This document shows positions 8,063-18,485 of a DNA stretch of 64,000 bases, in pieces. Below the pieces are notes generated by a model, which was given only the letters and a program-made list of their open reading frames with translations, had not been told where the DNA came from and did not search any database. The first letter of the stretch is position 1. Each line of letters opens with the position of its first letter. The DNA comes from Parvibaculaceae bacterium Mf 1.05b.01 (GTDB lineage: Bacteria; Pseudomonadota; Alphaproteobacteria; Parvibaculales; Parvibaculaceae), in the NCBI GenBank assembly GCA_000509225.1, contig BAOK01000002.1, forward strand, positions 438,496 through 502,495, in the 5' to 3' direction. The position numbers and the translations under genes are program-made.

Positions 8063-8728
8063 ATGCAGGAAATTGATTTTGGACGTCGCCTTGTTGCCGA
8101 GGCGTTGGGCACCTTCTTTTTGCTGGCCACCGTCGTGGGGTCGGGAATTATGGGGGAGACCCTTGCGGGTGGAAACAGTGCGATTGCCCTTCTGGGCAAC
8201 ACGATCGCGACGGGCGCAATCCTCGCGGTTCTTATTCTGATCTTCGGACCCATATCAGGTGCTCACTTTAACCCTGCGGTGACGCTTGCCTTTGCCCTTC
8301 GTCGTGAGATTGGCTGGGGGCAGGGAGCTGTCTACGTCCTGGTGCAGATCGTTGCTGCTGTCGCCGGCGCCGTGGTGGCTCACCTGATGTTTGATCAGTC
8401 GCTGATCCAGAGCTCGACCCATGTGCGCACGGGCCCTGGCCAATGGACCGGCGAGATCGTTGCCACGTTTGGCCTGGTTGCCACCATTCTCGGCTGCATC
8501 AAGGCGGCGCCGCAGGCGGTTCCTTATGCGGTGGGGCTCTTCATAACAGCGGGTTACTGGTTCACATCCTCCACCTCGTTTGCCAACCCGGCCGTGACCA
8601 TTGCCCGCACCTTCACGAACACGTTTTCGGGCATTCATCCTGATAATGCGGCGCTCTTTATCGCCGCTCAGCTCGCAGGCGCCGTTGCCGCGACGTTTAT
8701 CATGGGCTGGCTCCTTAAGCGCCCCTGA
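8063..8728 (+). CDS. aqpS: Aquaglyceroporin, probable arsenite channel AqpS
   Basis: A 221-residue MIP-family channel with six predicted membrane helices and two NPA boxes (70-72 in HFNPAVT, 175-177 in FANPAVT). In Sinorhizobium meliloti an aqpS in an arsR-aqpS-arsC operon lets arsenite leave down its gradient. This gene begins 7 bases after arsC, so the same role is inferred. Neither ArsB nor Acr3 is encoded nearby, which strengthens the idea that this channel is the exit route. The downstream gap to mmsA (8729-8905) shows no clear terminator. Confidence 0.88.
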   Translation: MQEIDFGRRLVAEALGTFFLLATVVGSGIMGETLAGGNSAIALLGNTIATGAILAVLILIFGPISGAHFNPAVTLAFALRREIGWGQGAVYVLVQIVAAVAGAVVAHLMFDQSLIQSSTHVRTGPGQWTGEIVATFGLVATILGCIKAAPQAVPYAVGLFITAGYWFTSSTSFANPAVTIARTFTNTFSGIHPDNAALFIAAQLAGAVAATFIMGWLLKRP

Positions 8729-8905
8729 TCGCCCGCTGTGTTGGGCCTTTGTTTCTGGCGAATATCTTGATCACCCTGGAGCTGTGATACGCCGCTTCCC
8801 GGTTCAGGCTCTTGCAGCGAACCGTCGCGAGCGCTAGGAACAGAGGGCGAATTAAGAAGATCTGACCCAGGGAGGCGTACCCGGCAACGGGGCCGCGTGA
8901 AGAGC

Positions 8906-10405
8906 ATGGCCAAAGAGCTGCATCACTTTATCAATGGCGCGAAGGTTGCTGGCACGAGTGGCCGGACGCTTGGTGTCTTTAATCCAAACACGGGTGAGGT
9001 CACCGCTCAGACACCGCTTGCAAGTGCCGATGAAGTGCGGGCGGGCATTGCATCTTCTGCCGCCGCCTTTCCTGGCTGGGCCGCCACGAACCCGCAGCGC
9101 CGCGCGCGGGTCATGTTCGACTTCAAACGCCTGCTCGAAGACAATATGAATGAGCTGGCGGAGATGCTTTCCTCTGAACATGGCAAGGTGATCGCCGACA
9201 GTAAGGGCGATATTCAGCGCGGTCTGGAAGTGATCGAGTTTGCCTGTGGCATTCCGCATCTCCAGAAAGGCGAGTTCACGGAAGGCGCTGGTCCGGACAT
9301 CGACATGTATTCCATGCGCCAACCTTTGGGCGTGTGCGCAGGTATCACACCATTCAATTTCCCGGCCATGATCCCCATGTGGATGTTTGGTGTGGCGATC
9401 GCCTGCGGCAACACGTTTGTGTGCAAGCCATCTGAAAAAGACCCGAGCGTGCCACTGCGCCTGGCGGAGCTGTTCATGGAAGCCGGTGCTCCCGCCGGTG
9501 TCCTCAATGTGGTGAATGGGGACAAGGAAGCTGTCGATACGCTTCTGACGGACCCCGCAGTTGAAGCCATCAGCTTTGTCGGCTCCTCGGCCATTGCTGA
9601 ATATATTTATGCAACCGGTGCGGCCCACGGGAAGCGGGTGCAGGCGATGGGTGGCGCGAAGAACCATGCCATCATCATGCCAGACGCAGATCTTGACCGT
9701 GTCGTCGATGATCTTATCGGTGCCGGGTATGGCTCCGCTGGGGAGCGCTGCATGGCGCTTTCGGTTGCAGTACCCGTCGGAAAGGAAACGGGTGACCGGC
9801 TGATTGAGAAGCTCATCCCGCGGGTTGAGAGTCTGAAGGTGGGGCTTTCGACTGATACGGACGCGGACTATGGACCGATGGTCACCGCTGAGCAGCGCGA
9901 CAAGGTCGCGGGCTGGATTGCTCGCGGTGTGGAACAGGGCGCTGATCTGCTCGTTGATGGTCGCGGTTTTGAACTGCAGGGTTATGAAGATGGTTTCTTT
10001 ATCGGTGGGTCGCTCTTTGACAATGTGACGCCGGATATGGATATCTGGAAAGAAGAGATTTTCGGACCCGTTCTGTCAGTTGTGCGCGCCGACACGTTTG
10101 AAGAGGCAGCAAAGTTGCCAAGCGAGCACCAGTACGGGAACGGCGTGGCGATCTTTACCCGTGATGGGGATGCTGCACGTAGTTTTGCGTCGAACGTCAA
10201 TGTGGGCATGGTGGGGATCAACGTGCCGATCCCCGTGCCGCTTGCCTATCACTCATTTGGCGGCTGGAAGCGCTCCGCCTTTGGCGACACGAACCAGCAC
10301 GGCACGGAAGGCGTGAAGTTCTACACCAAGGTGAAGACTGTGACGTCGCGCTGGCCGACCGGCGTCAAAGAAGGCTCCAGCTTCGTCATCCCAACGATGA
10401 AGTAG
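8906..10405 (+). CDS. mmsA: Methylmalonate-semialdehyde dehydrogenase (acylating)
   Basis: Converts methylmalonate or malonate semialdehyde with CoA and NAD+ to propionyl- or acetyl-CoA in valine, beta-alanine and inositol breakdown. The 499-residue protein has the family N-terminus HFINGAKVAGTSGRT and the oxyanion Asn151 in TPFNFPAM. The catalytic Cys282 lies in the CoA-dependent signature GSAGERCMALS, which separates MmsA from ordinary aldehyde dehydrogenases. The start may be ATG 8906 or GTG 8897; neither has a strong ribosome site. It is monocistronic, with a terminator downstream. Confidence 0.92.
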   Translation: MAKELHHFINGAKVAGTSGRTLGVFNPNTGEVTAQTPLASADEVRAGIASSAAAFPGWAATNPQRRARVMFDFKRLLEDNMNELAEMLSSEHGKVIADSKGDIQRGLEVIEFACGIPHLQKGEFTEGAGPDIDMYSMRQPLGVCAGITPFNFPAMIPMWMFGVAIACGNTFVCKPSEKDPSVPLRLAELFMEAGAPAGVLNVVNGDKEAVDTLLTDPAVEAISFVGSSAIAEYIYATGAAHGKRVQAMGGAKNHAIIMPDADLDRVVDDLIGAGYGSAGERCMALSVAVPVGKETGDRLIEKLIPRVESLKVGLSTDTDADYGPMVTAEQRDKVAGWIARGVEQGADLLVDGRGFELQGYEDGFFIGGSLFDNVTPDMDIWKEEIFGPVLSVVRADTFEEAAKLPSEHQYGNGVAIFTRDGDAARSFASNVNVGMVGINVPIPVPLAYHSFGGWKRSAFGDTNQHGTEGVKFYTKVKTVTSRWPTGVKEGSSFVIPTMK

Positions 10406-10459
10406 AGATCAGGGTCCCCTGAGCTGCCAAAGAGTTGAATTGGCTCTAGGTAATAGATG

Positions 10460-10494
10460 GGAGTGCTCTTACATATGGGGGCACTCCTTTTTCT
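10460..10494 (+). terminator. Terminator of mmsA
   Basis: GGAGTGC (10460-10466) pairs with GCACTCC (10481-10487) and is followed by TTTTTCT. It ends only 15 bases before the next gene's start. Confidence 0.85.
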
Positions 10495-10509
10495 ATGGTG
10501 GTTTGCCCC

Positions 10510-11337
10510 ATGTCCGACAATCAAATTGACCTTGAAGCCTATCTTGCCCGAATTGGTTATGAAGGCGGCCGGGAGCCGACGCTGGAGACCCTGACAGCGA
10601 TCCAGTTTGCCCATGCCACTTCTATCCCTTTTGAGAATCTCAGTATTCTGTTCGGACAGGGTGTGCAGCTAGATCTCGAGACATTGCAGGATAAAATTAT
10701 TGGTGCCTGCCGTGGTGGCTATTGTTTTGAGCAGAATGGTTTGGCGCTCGCCGCCCTTCGCCAATTGGGCTTCAAGGCCAGGGGTTTGATCGGTCGCGTG
10801 CGCTGGATGGTTGAGGACGGTGTTGCGGCGCCTTTGACGCATATGCTGATCTGCGTTGAGTTTGAAGATGGCGCGTACATCTATGATGGGGGCTTTGGCG
10901 GTATTCGTCTGACTGGCGTGTTGAAGCTGGAACCTGATCTCGTTCAGAAGACGCGACATGAGGATCATCGCATTGTTCAGGTTGGCGAGAACTATACGAT
11001 CCAGGCTGATCTCGGGTCCCAGTGGGCGAATGTGTGTGAATTTACCCTCACGCCGCAGTCGCCCGTCGATTACGAATTGTCGAGCTGGTACACGTCCACT
11101 CATCCGGAATCTCTCTTCACTAACAATCTGATTGTTGAACGCCCATCTGCAGACGCAAGGCGCATGATTTTCAACAACACATTTGTTGAACGAAAACGTG
11201 GCGAAGACCAGACAGTTCGTGAGATTGCGGATGTCGATGAGATGGTTGCGCTGCTTGATCAGCACTTTGGTCTTCCCGTGGAAGCGGATGAGCAGCGAAA
11301 AGTCTTGGAACGGTTTCTCGTCCCGCCAGCTTTGTAA
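10510..11337 (+). CDS. Arylamine N-acetyltransferase
   Basis: Transfers acetyl groups from acetyl-CoA to arylamines and hydrazines in the cytosol. The 275-residue length is typical. The catalytic triad is clear: Cys72 in RGGYCFEQN, His111 in THML, Asp126 in YDGGFGG. The N-terminal PFENL (40-44) is also conserved. ATGs at 10495 and 10510 are both possible and neither has a Shine-Dalgarno sequence. The start almost abuts the mmsA terminator, so either a leaderless transcript or read-through is needed. The physiological substrate cannot be inferred from its neighbours. Confidence 0.9.
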   Translation: MSDNQIDLEAYLARIGYEGGREPTLETLTAIQFAHATSIPFENLSILFGQGVQLDLETLQDKIIGACRGGYCFEQNGLALAALRQLGFKARGLIGRVRWMVEDGVAAPLTHMLICVEFEDGAYIYDGGFGGIRLTGVLKLEPDLVQKTRHEDHRIVQVGENYTIQADLGSQWANVCEFTLTPQSPVDYELSSWYTSTHPESLFTNNLIVERPSADARRMIFNNTFVERKRGEDQTVREIADVDEMVALLDQHFGLPVEADEQRKVLERFLVPPAL

Positions 11338-11411
11338 ACGTCCGAAAGTGGCGAGCTTGCGGATCAATCCATCCTTATATCCAACGTCTCACCAGAACAG
11401 GGACAAGACGC

Positions 11412-12236
11412 ATGAGCCAGAAAGCCACTACACAAAAAGATCGGGCAGAACGCTTAAAGGCGCTCCACAAGCTGGATAAGCCCCTCGTCATCCCCAACCC
11501 CTATGACCGTGGCACAGCACGTCTTCTTGAGGGGCTAGGGTTTGATGCGCTGGCGTCATCAAGCGCCGGCTATGCTTATTCCATCGGCACGCTCGACAAC
11601 CGCGTTGGGCGCGATGCGATGTTGGCGCATATTGCGGAGATTGTTGAAGCAACCCCCTTGCCGGTGAACGCTGACCTGGAGAATGGCTGGGGAGACGCGC
11701 CGGAGGCGGTAGCCGAAACGATCCGGCTTGGGATTGCTGCCGGGCTTGCGGGTGGGTCCATTGAAGATATGACGCCGGACCGTTCGCTCTATCCCATCGA
11801 TATGGCAAAGGCTCGAATTGAAGCGGCGGCAGAGGTGGCGCATGGCGGCGAGGTTTCTTTCGTTCTCACAGCGCGCGCTGAGAATTACTTGGTGGGTGAC
11901 CGCAATCTAAGTGCTGTCATCGAACGATTGCAGGCCTATCAGGACGCGGGCGCGGATGTGCTTTATGCGCCGGGCCTCACCGATATTGACGAGATCGCTG
12001 AGCTTGTGCGCTCTGTCGACCGTCCGGTGAATGTGCTGGCGGGCTTGCCGGGACATGCACTGACTGTCGATCAATTGGCCGCTGCTGGCGTGAAGCGGAT
12101 CAGTACCGGGAGTGCTCTTGCAGTCGCTGCGCTTGGCGGGTTTTTAAAAGCAGCCAAAGAGATCAGGGACCAAGGCAGCTTCACTTTCACCAATGATGAT
12201 CCGCCTTATGGGGACCTCACAAAGCTCCTTGGCTAA
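11412..12236 (+). CDS. PEP mutase/isocitrate lyase family protein
   Basis: A 274-residue TIM-barrel enzyme of the PEP phosphomutase-like group (PF13714-type), which includes 2-methylisocitrate lyase, oxaloacetate decarboxylase and phosphonopyruvate enzymes. Visible landmarks are VIPNPYDRGTAR (26-37), ALASSSAGYA (46-55), the metal-binding region PVNADLENGWG (93-103) and GGSIEDMT (114-121). The KRCG-type catalytic loop of true isocitrate lyases is missing, so the exact reaction stays open. The start follows AGGGACA (11398-11404). It ends with a 4-base convergent overlap with the minus-strand MazG gene. Confidence 0.8.
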   Translation: MSQKATTQKDRAERLKALHKLDKPLVIPNPYDRGTARLLEGLGFDALASSSAGYAYSIGTLDNRVGRDAMLAHIAEIVEATPLPVNADLENGWGDAPEAVAETIRLGIAAGLAGGSIEDMTPDRSLYPIDMAKARIEAAAEVAHGGEVSFVLTARAENYLVGDRNLSAVIERLQAYQDAGADVLYAPGLTDIDEIAELVRSVDRPVNVLAGLPGHALTVDQLAAAGVKRISTGSALAVAALGGFLKAAKEIRDQGSFTFTNDDPPYGDLTKLLG

Positions 12237-12568
12237 CCGACTTCAGAGTTAGGCGCGTCGGTCGTTGGATCGAACCGCCATTTGCGGCTGATGGCCGCTT
12301 CCAGATCGATATTGTGCTGTCGTGCGAATAGAAGGACGTGGCCCAGAAGGTCTGCTGTTTCATCTGACATGTCGTGGTGCAGGGCTGCTTCAGACTTGCC
12401 CTTTCGCCGTCCATGCCCCGCCCATTTCATCCAGGCCTGGGTCAGTTCGCCGAGCTCCTCCTGCATTTTGAGCGTGAACCACTCTTCTGTGCGCGTGATG
12501 CCATTGTCGGCGGCATATTTCTTTGATGCCTGTTCAAATCGCGTGGTGAGAGATATGAGTGAGGTCAC
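12233..12568 (-). CDS. MazG-like nucleotide pyrophosphohydrolase
   Basis: A 111-residue all-alpha NTP pyrophosphatase-like protein. The metal-binding motif EELGE (37-41) and the later DETAD (68-72) fit the MazG superfamily pattern E-x-x-E...E-x-x-D. Such enzymes hydrolyse (d)NTPs to NMP and pyrophosphate, often for house-cleaning; the substrate is unknown here. The start is GTG at 12568 with AAGGAG 8 bases upstream, because the nearby ATG runs straight into a stop. It is transcribed against the PEP-mutase gene and divergently from zapE. Confidence 0.78.
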   Translation of the reverse strand: MTSLISLTTRFEQASKKYAADNGITRTEEWFTLKMQEELGELTQAWMKWAGHGRRKGKSEAALHHDMSDETADLLGHVLLFARQHNIDLEAAISRKWRFDPTTDAPNSEVG

Positions 12569-12647
12569 GGCATTTGCTCCTTTTGCCTAGAAGGCTAGCA
12601 GAGGCGCTGTGTTCTTGAAATGTTCTTTTTGGATGTTCGCGCTCTAA

Positions 12648-13766
12648 ATGACAGACGGCCCGGTTCAGAAGTATCGCGCACTGACAGATGGTGGGGATAT
12701 TGCCCACGATCCCGCGCAGGAACGCGCCGTGCGCAACCTGCAACGGCTGCACGATGCGCTGAGTGATTGGCGTCCCGGCTTAAAGACAGGTCGGCTGCGC
12801 TTTCTGGGCCTTGGTCAGCCGGTCAGCCCTCCTGAAGGTATATATCTCTGGGGCGATGTGGGCCGGGGCAAATCCATGCTGATGGATATGTTCTTTGAGA
12901 CCGCCCCTGTTGCTCAGAAGCGCCGGGTGCATTTTCACGAGTTCATGGCGGAAACCCATGAGCGGATCTTCGCATGGCGCAAACGAGAGAAGGCGGGACA
13001 GGCCAAGGGCGATGATCCGATCCTGCCTGTGGCCTCTCAGATCGCGCGTGAAGCGACCCTGCTCTGCTTCGATGAGTTTCAGGTTCACGATATCGCGGAT
13101 GCGTCAATTCTCGGGCGGTTATTTACCCGGTTGTTTGAGCTGGGCGTGGTCGTGGTCGCCACCTCCAACAGGGCGCCGTCTGGCCTCTATGAAGGCGGGC
13201 TCAACCGCCATCGTTTCCTGCCGTTTATCGATCTCGTTGAGCAGGCCATGGAGGTGGTGCCGCTGGATAGTGATACGGATTACCGGCTCGACCGCATGAA
13301 CGGCATGCCTGTCTATTACGTGCCGCTTGATATGGGCGCGGATCGGAAAATGGATGCCTGTTTCGATAGCCTGACAAACAATCTCAAACCCAAGCCACGA
13401 ACACTTGCGGTCAAAGGCCGCGCGGTTGACGTCCCACAAGCGGTGCATGACGTTGCGCGCTTCAATTTCTCGGATCTTTGCGCGAAGCCATTGGGCGCTT
13501 CTGACTATCTGAAGATCGCGGAATGTTTCAGCACGGTCTTCATTGATCACATCCCCGAACTCAGTGCCGCCAACAGGAACGAAGCCAAGCGTTTCGTTAC
13601 ACTCATTGATGCCTTCTATGAAAGAAAGGTGCGGCTGGTGGCGTCTGCTGCCGTTGAGCCGCATGCGCTTTACAAAAGCGGTGATGGCAGCTTTGAATTT
13701 GAGCGGACGGTTTCAAGGCTGATGGAGATGCAGAGCGCAGACTATCTGGATGCTCACAATCCGTGA
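12648..13766 (+). CDS. zapE: Cell division ATPase ZapE (AFG1-like)
   Basis: A 372-residue AFG1/ZapE P-loop ATPase. In E. coli ZapE associates with the FtsZ ring and modulates constriction; mitochondrial AFG1 assists protein turnover. Walker A is GDVGRGKS (69-76) and Walker B LLCFDEFQV (138-146). The AFG1 signature HFHEFM (95-100) is present. Placement before mdh-sucCD is a frequent alphaproteobacterial arrangement. The start at 12648 has no strong ribosome site but gives the normal N-terminus with the YRALTDGGDIAHDPAQ region. Confidence 0.92.
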   Translation: MTDGPVQKYRALTDGGDIAHDPAQERAVRNLQRLHDALSDWRPGLKTGRLRFLGLGQPVSPPEGIYLWGDVGRGKSMLMDMFFETAPVAQKRRVHFHEFMAETHERIFAWRKREKAGQAKGDDPILPVASQIAREATLLCFDEFQVHDIADASILGRLFTRLFELGVVVVATSNRAPSGLYEGGLNRHRFLPFIDLVEQAMEVVPLDSDTDYRLDRMNGMPVYYVPLDMGADRKMDACFDSLTNNLKPKPRTLAVKGRAVDVPQAVHDVARFNFSDLCAKPLGASDYLKIAECFSTVFIDHIPELSAANRNEAKRFVTLIDAFYERKVRLVASAAVEPHALYKSGDGSFEFERTVSRLMEMQSADYLDAHNP

Positions 13767-13877
13767 TTTGGTGCAGGTTTCTGCGGCCCTAAGTCCAACA
13801 ATTTAATTGGTTCCCTCGATTGCTCGTATCTGGGGCAGGCTCTGACCATGTTCATACAAACTGTATGGGAGCGTGAG

Positions 13878-14906
13878 ATGAGCGAGAAAGCGATATATCA
13901 GCACGGATCAACCATGGGGCCCTGGCGGCTTCTGCGCAGGGCAGGGTTAGCCATTTTGGCGGGTGTGCTCCTGCTCATTATTGGCGGCATGGTGTTCCAG
14001 CGCATTGGCGAGATGCGGGCGGCGTCGCTTTACCCTGCGCCTGGTCAGCTCTACGATCTAGGAGATGTTTCTCTTCATATGGTTTGTCGTGGTGCTGGCG
14101 ATCAGACGGTGGTGTTCTCGTCGGGCATGGGCAATCCGGCGTCCAGCTGGCGGCCGCTTGAACGGCTGCTGGAGCCTGATTTTCGGGTTTGCTCCTATGA
14201 CCGGGATGGTTTGGGGTGGAGCGAAGACAGTGGCGGTGCGAGAGATGCCGGGCTTGCAAGTGACCGGTTGGCTCGCTTGCTGGACGCTGCATCGATCACC
14301 GGTCCGGTCATTCTGGTTGGCCATTCCTATGGGGGCGTCGTCGCCCGCGTGTTCGCGAAGGATTATCCTGCACGGGTGGGTGCCCTCATTCTTTTGGACT
14401 CAAGCCATGAAGATATGGGGGAGCGCTTTCCGCCACTTGCTCAACAGGGTTTCCGGGATCTGTTGGAAGGTTTTCAGCTGGCGCCCTGGCTTAATGTGTT
14501 CGGGGTGCCGCGCGCCTTTGATCTGTTTGCCCCGGCCATTGATGGTCTGGAAGGAGCGGACTATGAGCAGTCGCTGGCTCTGTTGAATTCCATCTCCCAT
14601 ATGCGCGGCACAGCTGAAGAAGCACGGGGCTGGGAACGAACGGCTGTTGCGGGCCGTGAGGTCGCACAAGCAGGTCTGGGACATCTTCCGCTGGATGTCT
14701 TTGTCGCGGGCGATTGGCCTGACGAGATGTTGCCCAGCTGGACTGAGATGCAAACTGAACTGTCGCAGCTGTCTTCCAATGGGCAGTACTATCTAGTCGC
14801 TGAGGCAAACCATCCTCAGATCGGGATGTCAGATAAGTATATCCCGTTGGTGGTTGCTGCTGTGCGTCGGCGTGCAGTGGAACTCGTTCCCGACCAAGCG
14901 CAATAA
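13878..14906 (+). CDS. Membrane-anchored alpha/beta hydrolase
   Basis: A 342-residue alpha/beta-fold hydrolase with an N-terminal signal anchor (hydrophobic 22-40 after a basic stretch), so the catalytic domain should face the periplasm. The nucleophile elbow is GHSYGG with Ser150, the oxyanion region is CSYDRDGLGWS (105-115), and a late EANHP supplies the likely catalytic His. Substrate is unknown; haloalkane- or ester-type hydrolases share this pattern. The ATG at 13878 is chosen over 13848 because GGGAG (13867-13871) lies 6 bases upstream. It converges with the lipoprotein gene. Confidence 0.8.
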   Translation: MSEKAIYQHGSTMGPWRLLRRAGLAILAGVLLLIIGGMVFQRIGEMRAASLYPAPGQLYDLGDVSLHMVCRGAGDQTVVFSSGMGNPASSWRPLERLLEPDFRVCSYDRDGLGWSEDSGGARDAGLASDRLARLLDAASITGPVILVGHSYGGVVARVFAKDYPARVGALILLDSSHEDMGERFPPLAQQGFRDLLEGFQLAPWLNVFGVPRAFDLFAPAIDGLEGADYEQSLALLNSISHMRGTAEEARGWERTAVAGREVAQAGLGHLPLDVFVAGDWPDEMLPSWTEMQTELSQLSSNGQYYLVAEANHPQIGMSDKYIPLVVAAVRRRAVELVPDQAQ

Positions 14907-14908
14907 AA

Positions 14909-14930
14909 AAGGGTGGCCAAAGCCACCCTT
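14909..14930 (-). terminator. Terminator of the minus-strand lipoprotein gene
   Basis: AAGGGTGGC (14909-14917) and GCCACCCTT (14922-14930) form a 9-bp stem with a 4-base loop. On the minus strand it runs into a T tract (14904-14910 as A's on the plus strand), so it best serves the lipoprotein gene. It may also stop the hydrolase transcript from the other side. Confidence 0.85.
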
Positions 14931-14951
14931 CCAAATTCAAAGACCAGCTGT

Positions 14952-15689
14952 TCAGTTCGCAACAGGTTCTGGCAGGATAACGGCACCGTCTGTTCGTGTG
15001 CCTGGAAGTGCCTGGGGTTCAGCACTTGCAAGCTGGCGATTGGTGCCAGACTGTGCATATCGCGACCCGTCTCTTCGGGTGGTCAGCTCATAGGACCAGG
15101 ACTGACCGTAGGACGCTTGAAGCATTCCAAATGATACGGGCTGTCTGGTCCGCTCTTCCGGTGCAGCGCTGGCTGTTTCCAATGCGAACCTGTCGCGGGC
15201 GATTCCCCGGTCAATAGGCGCGAAGCCCAATGCGATCAAATCCTCTTCTGAAGAAAGACCGCGGTCTGTGTCGGCCGACGCAAGCGTTGTTGTCGATCCT
15301 TGGCCCTCGTCGAAGAGCGCTATCACACCTTCGAAATCACCGTCGGTTGCACTGTCACTATGTTCAACGCAGAAGTCGCGTTCCGAGCGCAACATGGCTT
15401 CCAATATCCGGCAATCCTTGCCGGTCGCTGCAGACAATGCATGTTCTGTCAGATCCTGGCCGGACATAAATGTTGAAACAAGACCCGCGATGGATGCAAT
15501 TTCGCCGATCGTCAGCGCACCAATGATGGGTGATGCACACCCTGAAAGCATCAGACCAGCCGCAACAGTGGCGGCTATCCCTGACTTGCGGACACGATTT
15601 TTTTTGCTTGCTGGTTGTTGAGCCTTTGGGCCCGTGGTGAGTGGCCGAAACGGCTCATCACCTATATGCGTATTTAACCCCTTTGGCAT
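14952..15689 (-). CDS. Predicted lipoprotein of unknown function
   Basis: A 245-residue protein with an internal lipobox, LMLSGCAS, after the hydrophobic stretch SGIAATVAAGL. The region TGKDCRILEAMLRSERDFC resembles small conserved alphaproteobacterial lipoproteins, but no function is known to me. The N-terminus is odd: about 45 polar residues precede the signal-like segment, and no in-frame ATG, GTG or TTG lies close to it. Either the annotated start (ATG 15689, or GTG 15692) is right with a long cytoplasmic tail, or an unusual start is used. The C-terminal half is low in hydrophobics and Ser/Thr rich. Confidence 0.6.
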   Translation of the reverse strand: MPKGLNTHIGDEPFRPLTTGPKAQQPASKKNRVRKSGIAATVAAGLMLSGCASPIIGALTIGEIASIAGLVSTFMSGQDLTEHALSAATGKDCRILEAMLRSERDFCVEHSDSATDGDFEGVIALFDEGQGSTTTLASADTDRGLSSEEDLIALGFAPIDRGIARDRFALETASAAPEERTRQPVSFGMLQASYGQSWSYELTTRRDGSRYAQSGTNRQLASAEPQALPGTRTDGAVILPEPVAN

Positions 15690-15692
15690 CAC

Positions 15693-17126
<1,434 letters not shown>

Positions 17127-17152
17127 GTATCGCATCTTTTGTGATTTGAAAG

Positions 17153-17177
17153 CGGGGCCTCTGGGCCCCGTTTTTTT
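17153..17177 (+). terminator. Terminator of mdh
   Basis: CGGGGCC (17153-17159) pairs with GGCCCCG (17164-17170), followed by seven T. Confidence 0.95.
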
Positions 17178-17202
17178 GTGCTGAGACTCCATTTTCTTTG
17201 AG

Positions 17203-17226
17203 TATTGACACTATTTATGTCAATAT
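17203..17226 (+). promoter_or_regulatory. Perfect 8-bp dyad upstream of the MBL-fold gene
   Basis: TATTGACA (17203-17210) and TGTCAATA (17219-17226) are exact inverted repeats with an 8-bp AT-rich spacer. The left arm contains a consensus -35 (TTGACA, 17205-17210). The size and symmetry suit a dimeric repressor such as a TetR-type protein, and two TetR-like genes follow downstream. Which regulator binds is inference. Confidence 0.5.
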
Positions 17227-17263
17227 ATGGATCTAGGTCAAAATGAGAGGGAGGACCGGGAGA

Positions 17264-18340
17264 GTGAAACGCGTTTTGTTATATGGCGTTGGTACCATTT
17301 TTATTCTCGTGGCGTTGGTTGTCATAGGCCTCAGGATTCCGGCAGTTCAGGACATTGTGTTGGAGCGGGGGGCGACTGCTGTGATTGCGGCAGAACCGGT
17401 CGACTTGTCGGACCCTGATGGCCTGACCCTCATATTCTGCGGGACCGGCGGGCCTTTCCCGGATCCAGAGAGGGCCGGTCCTTGCACACTTGTGGCCGCA
17501 GGCGGTCGGGTGTTTCTTGTTGATAGCGGGACAGGTGGCGCGCAGCGGCTGCAACAGCTTCGAATTCCTATGGGGAAAATCGAAGGTGTGCTCTATACCC
17601 ACCTGCATTCTGATCATATTTCCGGGCTGGGTGATATTGCCCTCAACAGCTGGGCCGGCGGGCGCAAAGGACCATTGACGCTTTACGGGCCGCCTGGTGT
17701 CGAAGGCCTTGCCAGCGGGACATTTGATGCTTTCGGGATCGATAGCAAATCCCGCATTGATCATCACGGCGCCGAGGTTTTTGCCCCCCAAGCGCAACCG
17801 ATCAGTTCAAAATCATTTGTCGTTCCGGGCCGCGATGACACGGTCACCGTCATCGACGAGGGTGATTTGAAGGTCACCGCATTCAAGGTCGATCATGTGC
17901 CGCTGGAAAACGCCTATGGCTACCGGATTGAATTCAGAGACCGGACTGTCGTGTTCTCCGGTGACACGGTGCGTGACCAAAATATGGTGCGCTTTGGTGC
18001 GGACGCTGATGTCATGGTTCACGAAGTGATGGGAATGGCCAACATTCATACGATCATTGGTGCCCTTCGTGACACAGGCCAATCAACAACGGCGAAGATT
18101 TTGACTGACGCCTCGGAAGTGCATACCTCGCCCGTTGATGCTGCTGAGGTTGCCAATGAGGCGAACGCCGCGCTGCTGATTTACAATCACATCGTGCCAC
18201 CAATGCCGCTTGGTGTAATGGAAGACATTTTCATGCGCGGTGTCTCTGACGTCAGGTCAGAGGGTGTGATGCTTGGCTATGACGGCTTGCGGGTGCGTCT
18301 ACCGGCAGGGTCCGATGAGATTGAGGTCGGGGCACTTTGA
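17264..18340 (+). CDS. Exported metallo-beta-lactamase-fold hydrolase
   Basis: A 358-residue MBL-fold protein most like the RNase Z/arylsulfatase branch. Zinc ligands are visible: HLHSDH (H-x-H-x-D-H), then later GDTVRDQN and HEVMG, and a final YNHI. An N-terminal signal anchor (VKRVLLYGVGTIFILVALVV) predicts a periplasmic location, which argues against tRNA processing and for a hydrolase of an organic ester. The GTG start at 17264 is preferred to ATG 17243 because GGGAGGA (17249-17255) is 8 bases upstream. A dyad in its promoter suggests repressor control. Confidence 0.78.
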   Translation: MKRVLLYGVGTIFILVALVVIGLRIPAVQDIVLERGATAVIAAEPVDLSDPDGLTLIFCGTGGPFPDPERAGPCTLVAAGGRVFLVDSGTGGAQRLQQLRIPMGKIEGVLYTHLHSDHISGLGDIALNSWAGGRKGPLTLYGPPGVEGLASGTFDAFGIDSKSRIDHHGAEVFAPQAQPISSKSFVVPGRDDTVTVIDEGDLKVTAFKVDHVPLENAYGYRIEFRDRTVVFSGDTVRDQNMVRFGADADVMVHEVMGMANIHTIIGALRDTGQSTTAKILTDASEVHTSPVDAAEVANEANAALLIYNHIVPPMPLGVMEDIFMRGVSDVRSEGVMLGYDGLRVRLPAGSDEIEVGAL

Positions 18341-18485
18341 TCATTTTCTTAATATAAAATGAGTATTTCACTTTAACTTATCAAGTTTTGCCTACTTTTT
18401 TGTCAGTTAAGGCTAGTGGACCCCTTCCCAAACACGCTCACTGGCTTATCGTTATCCCTACAGAAGATGGGGTCGGGCAAAAACT

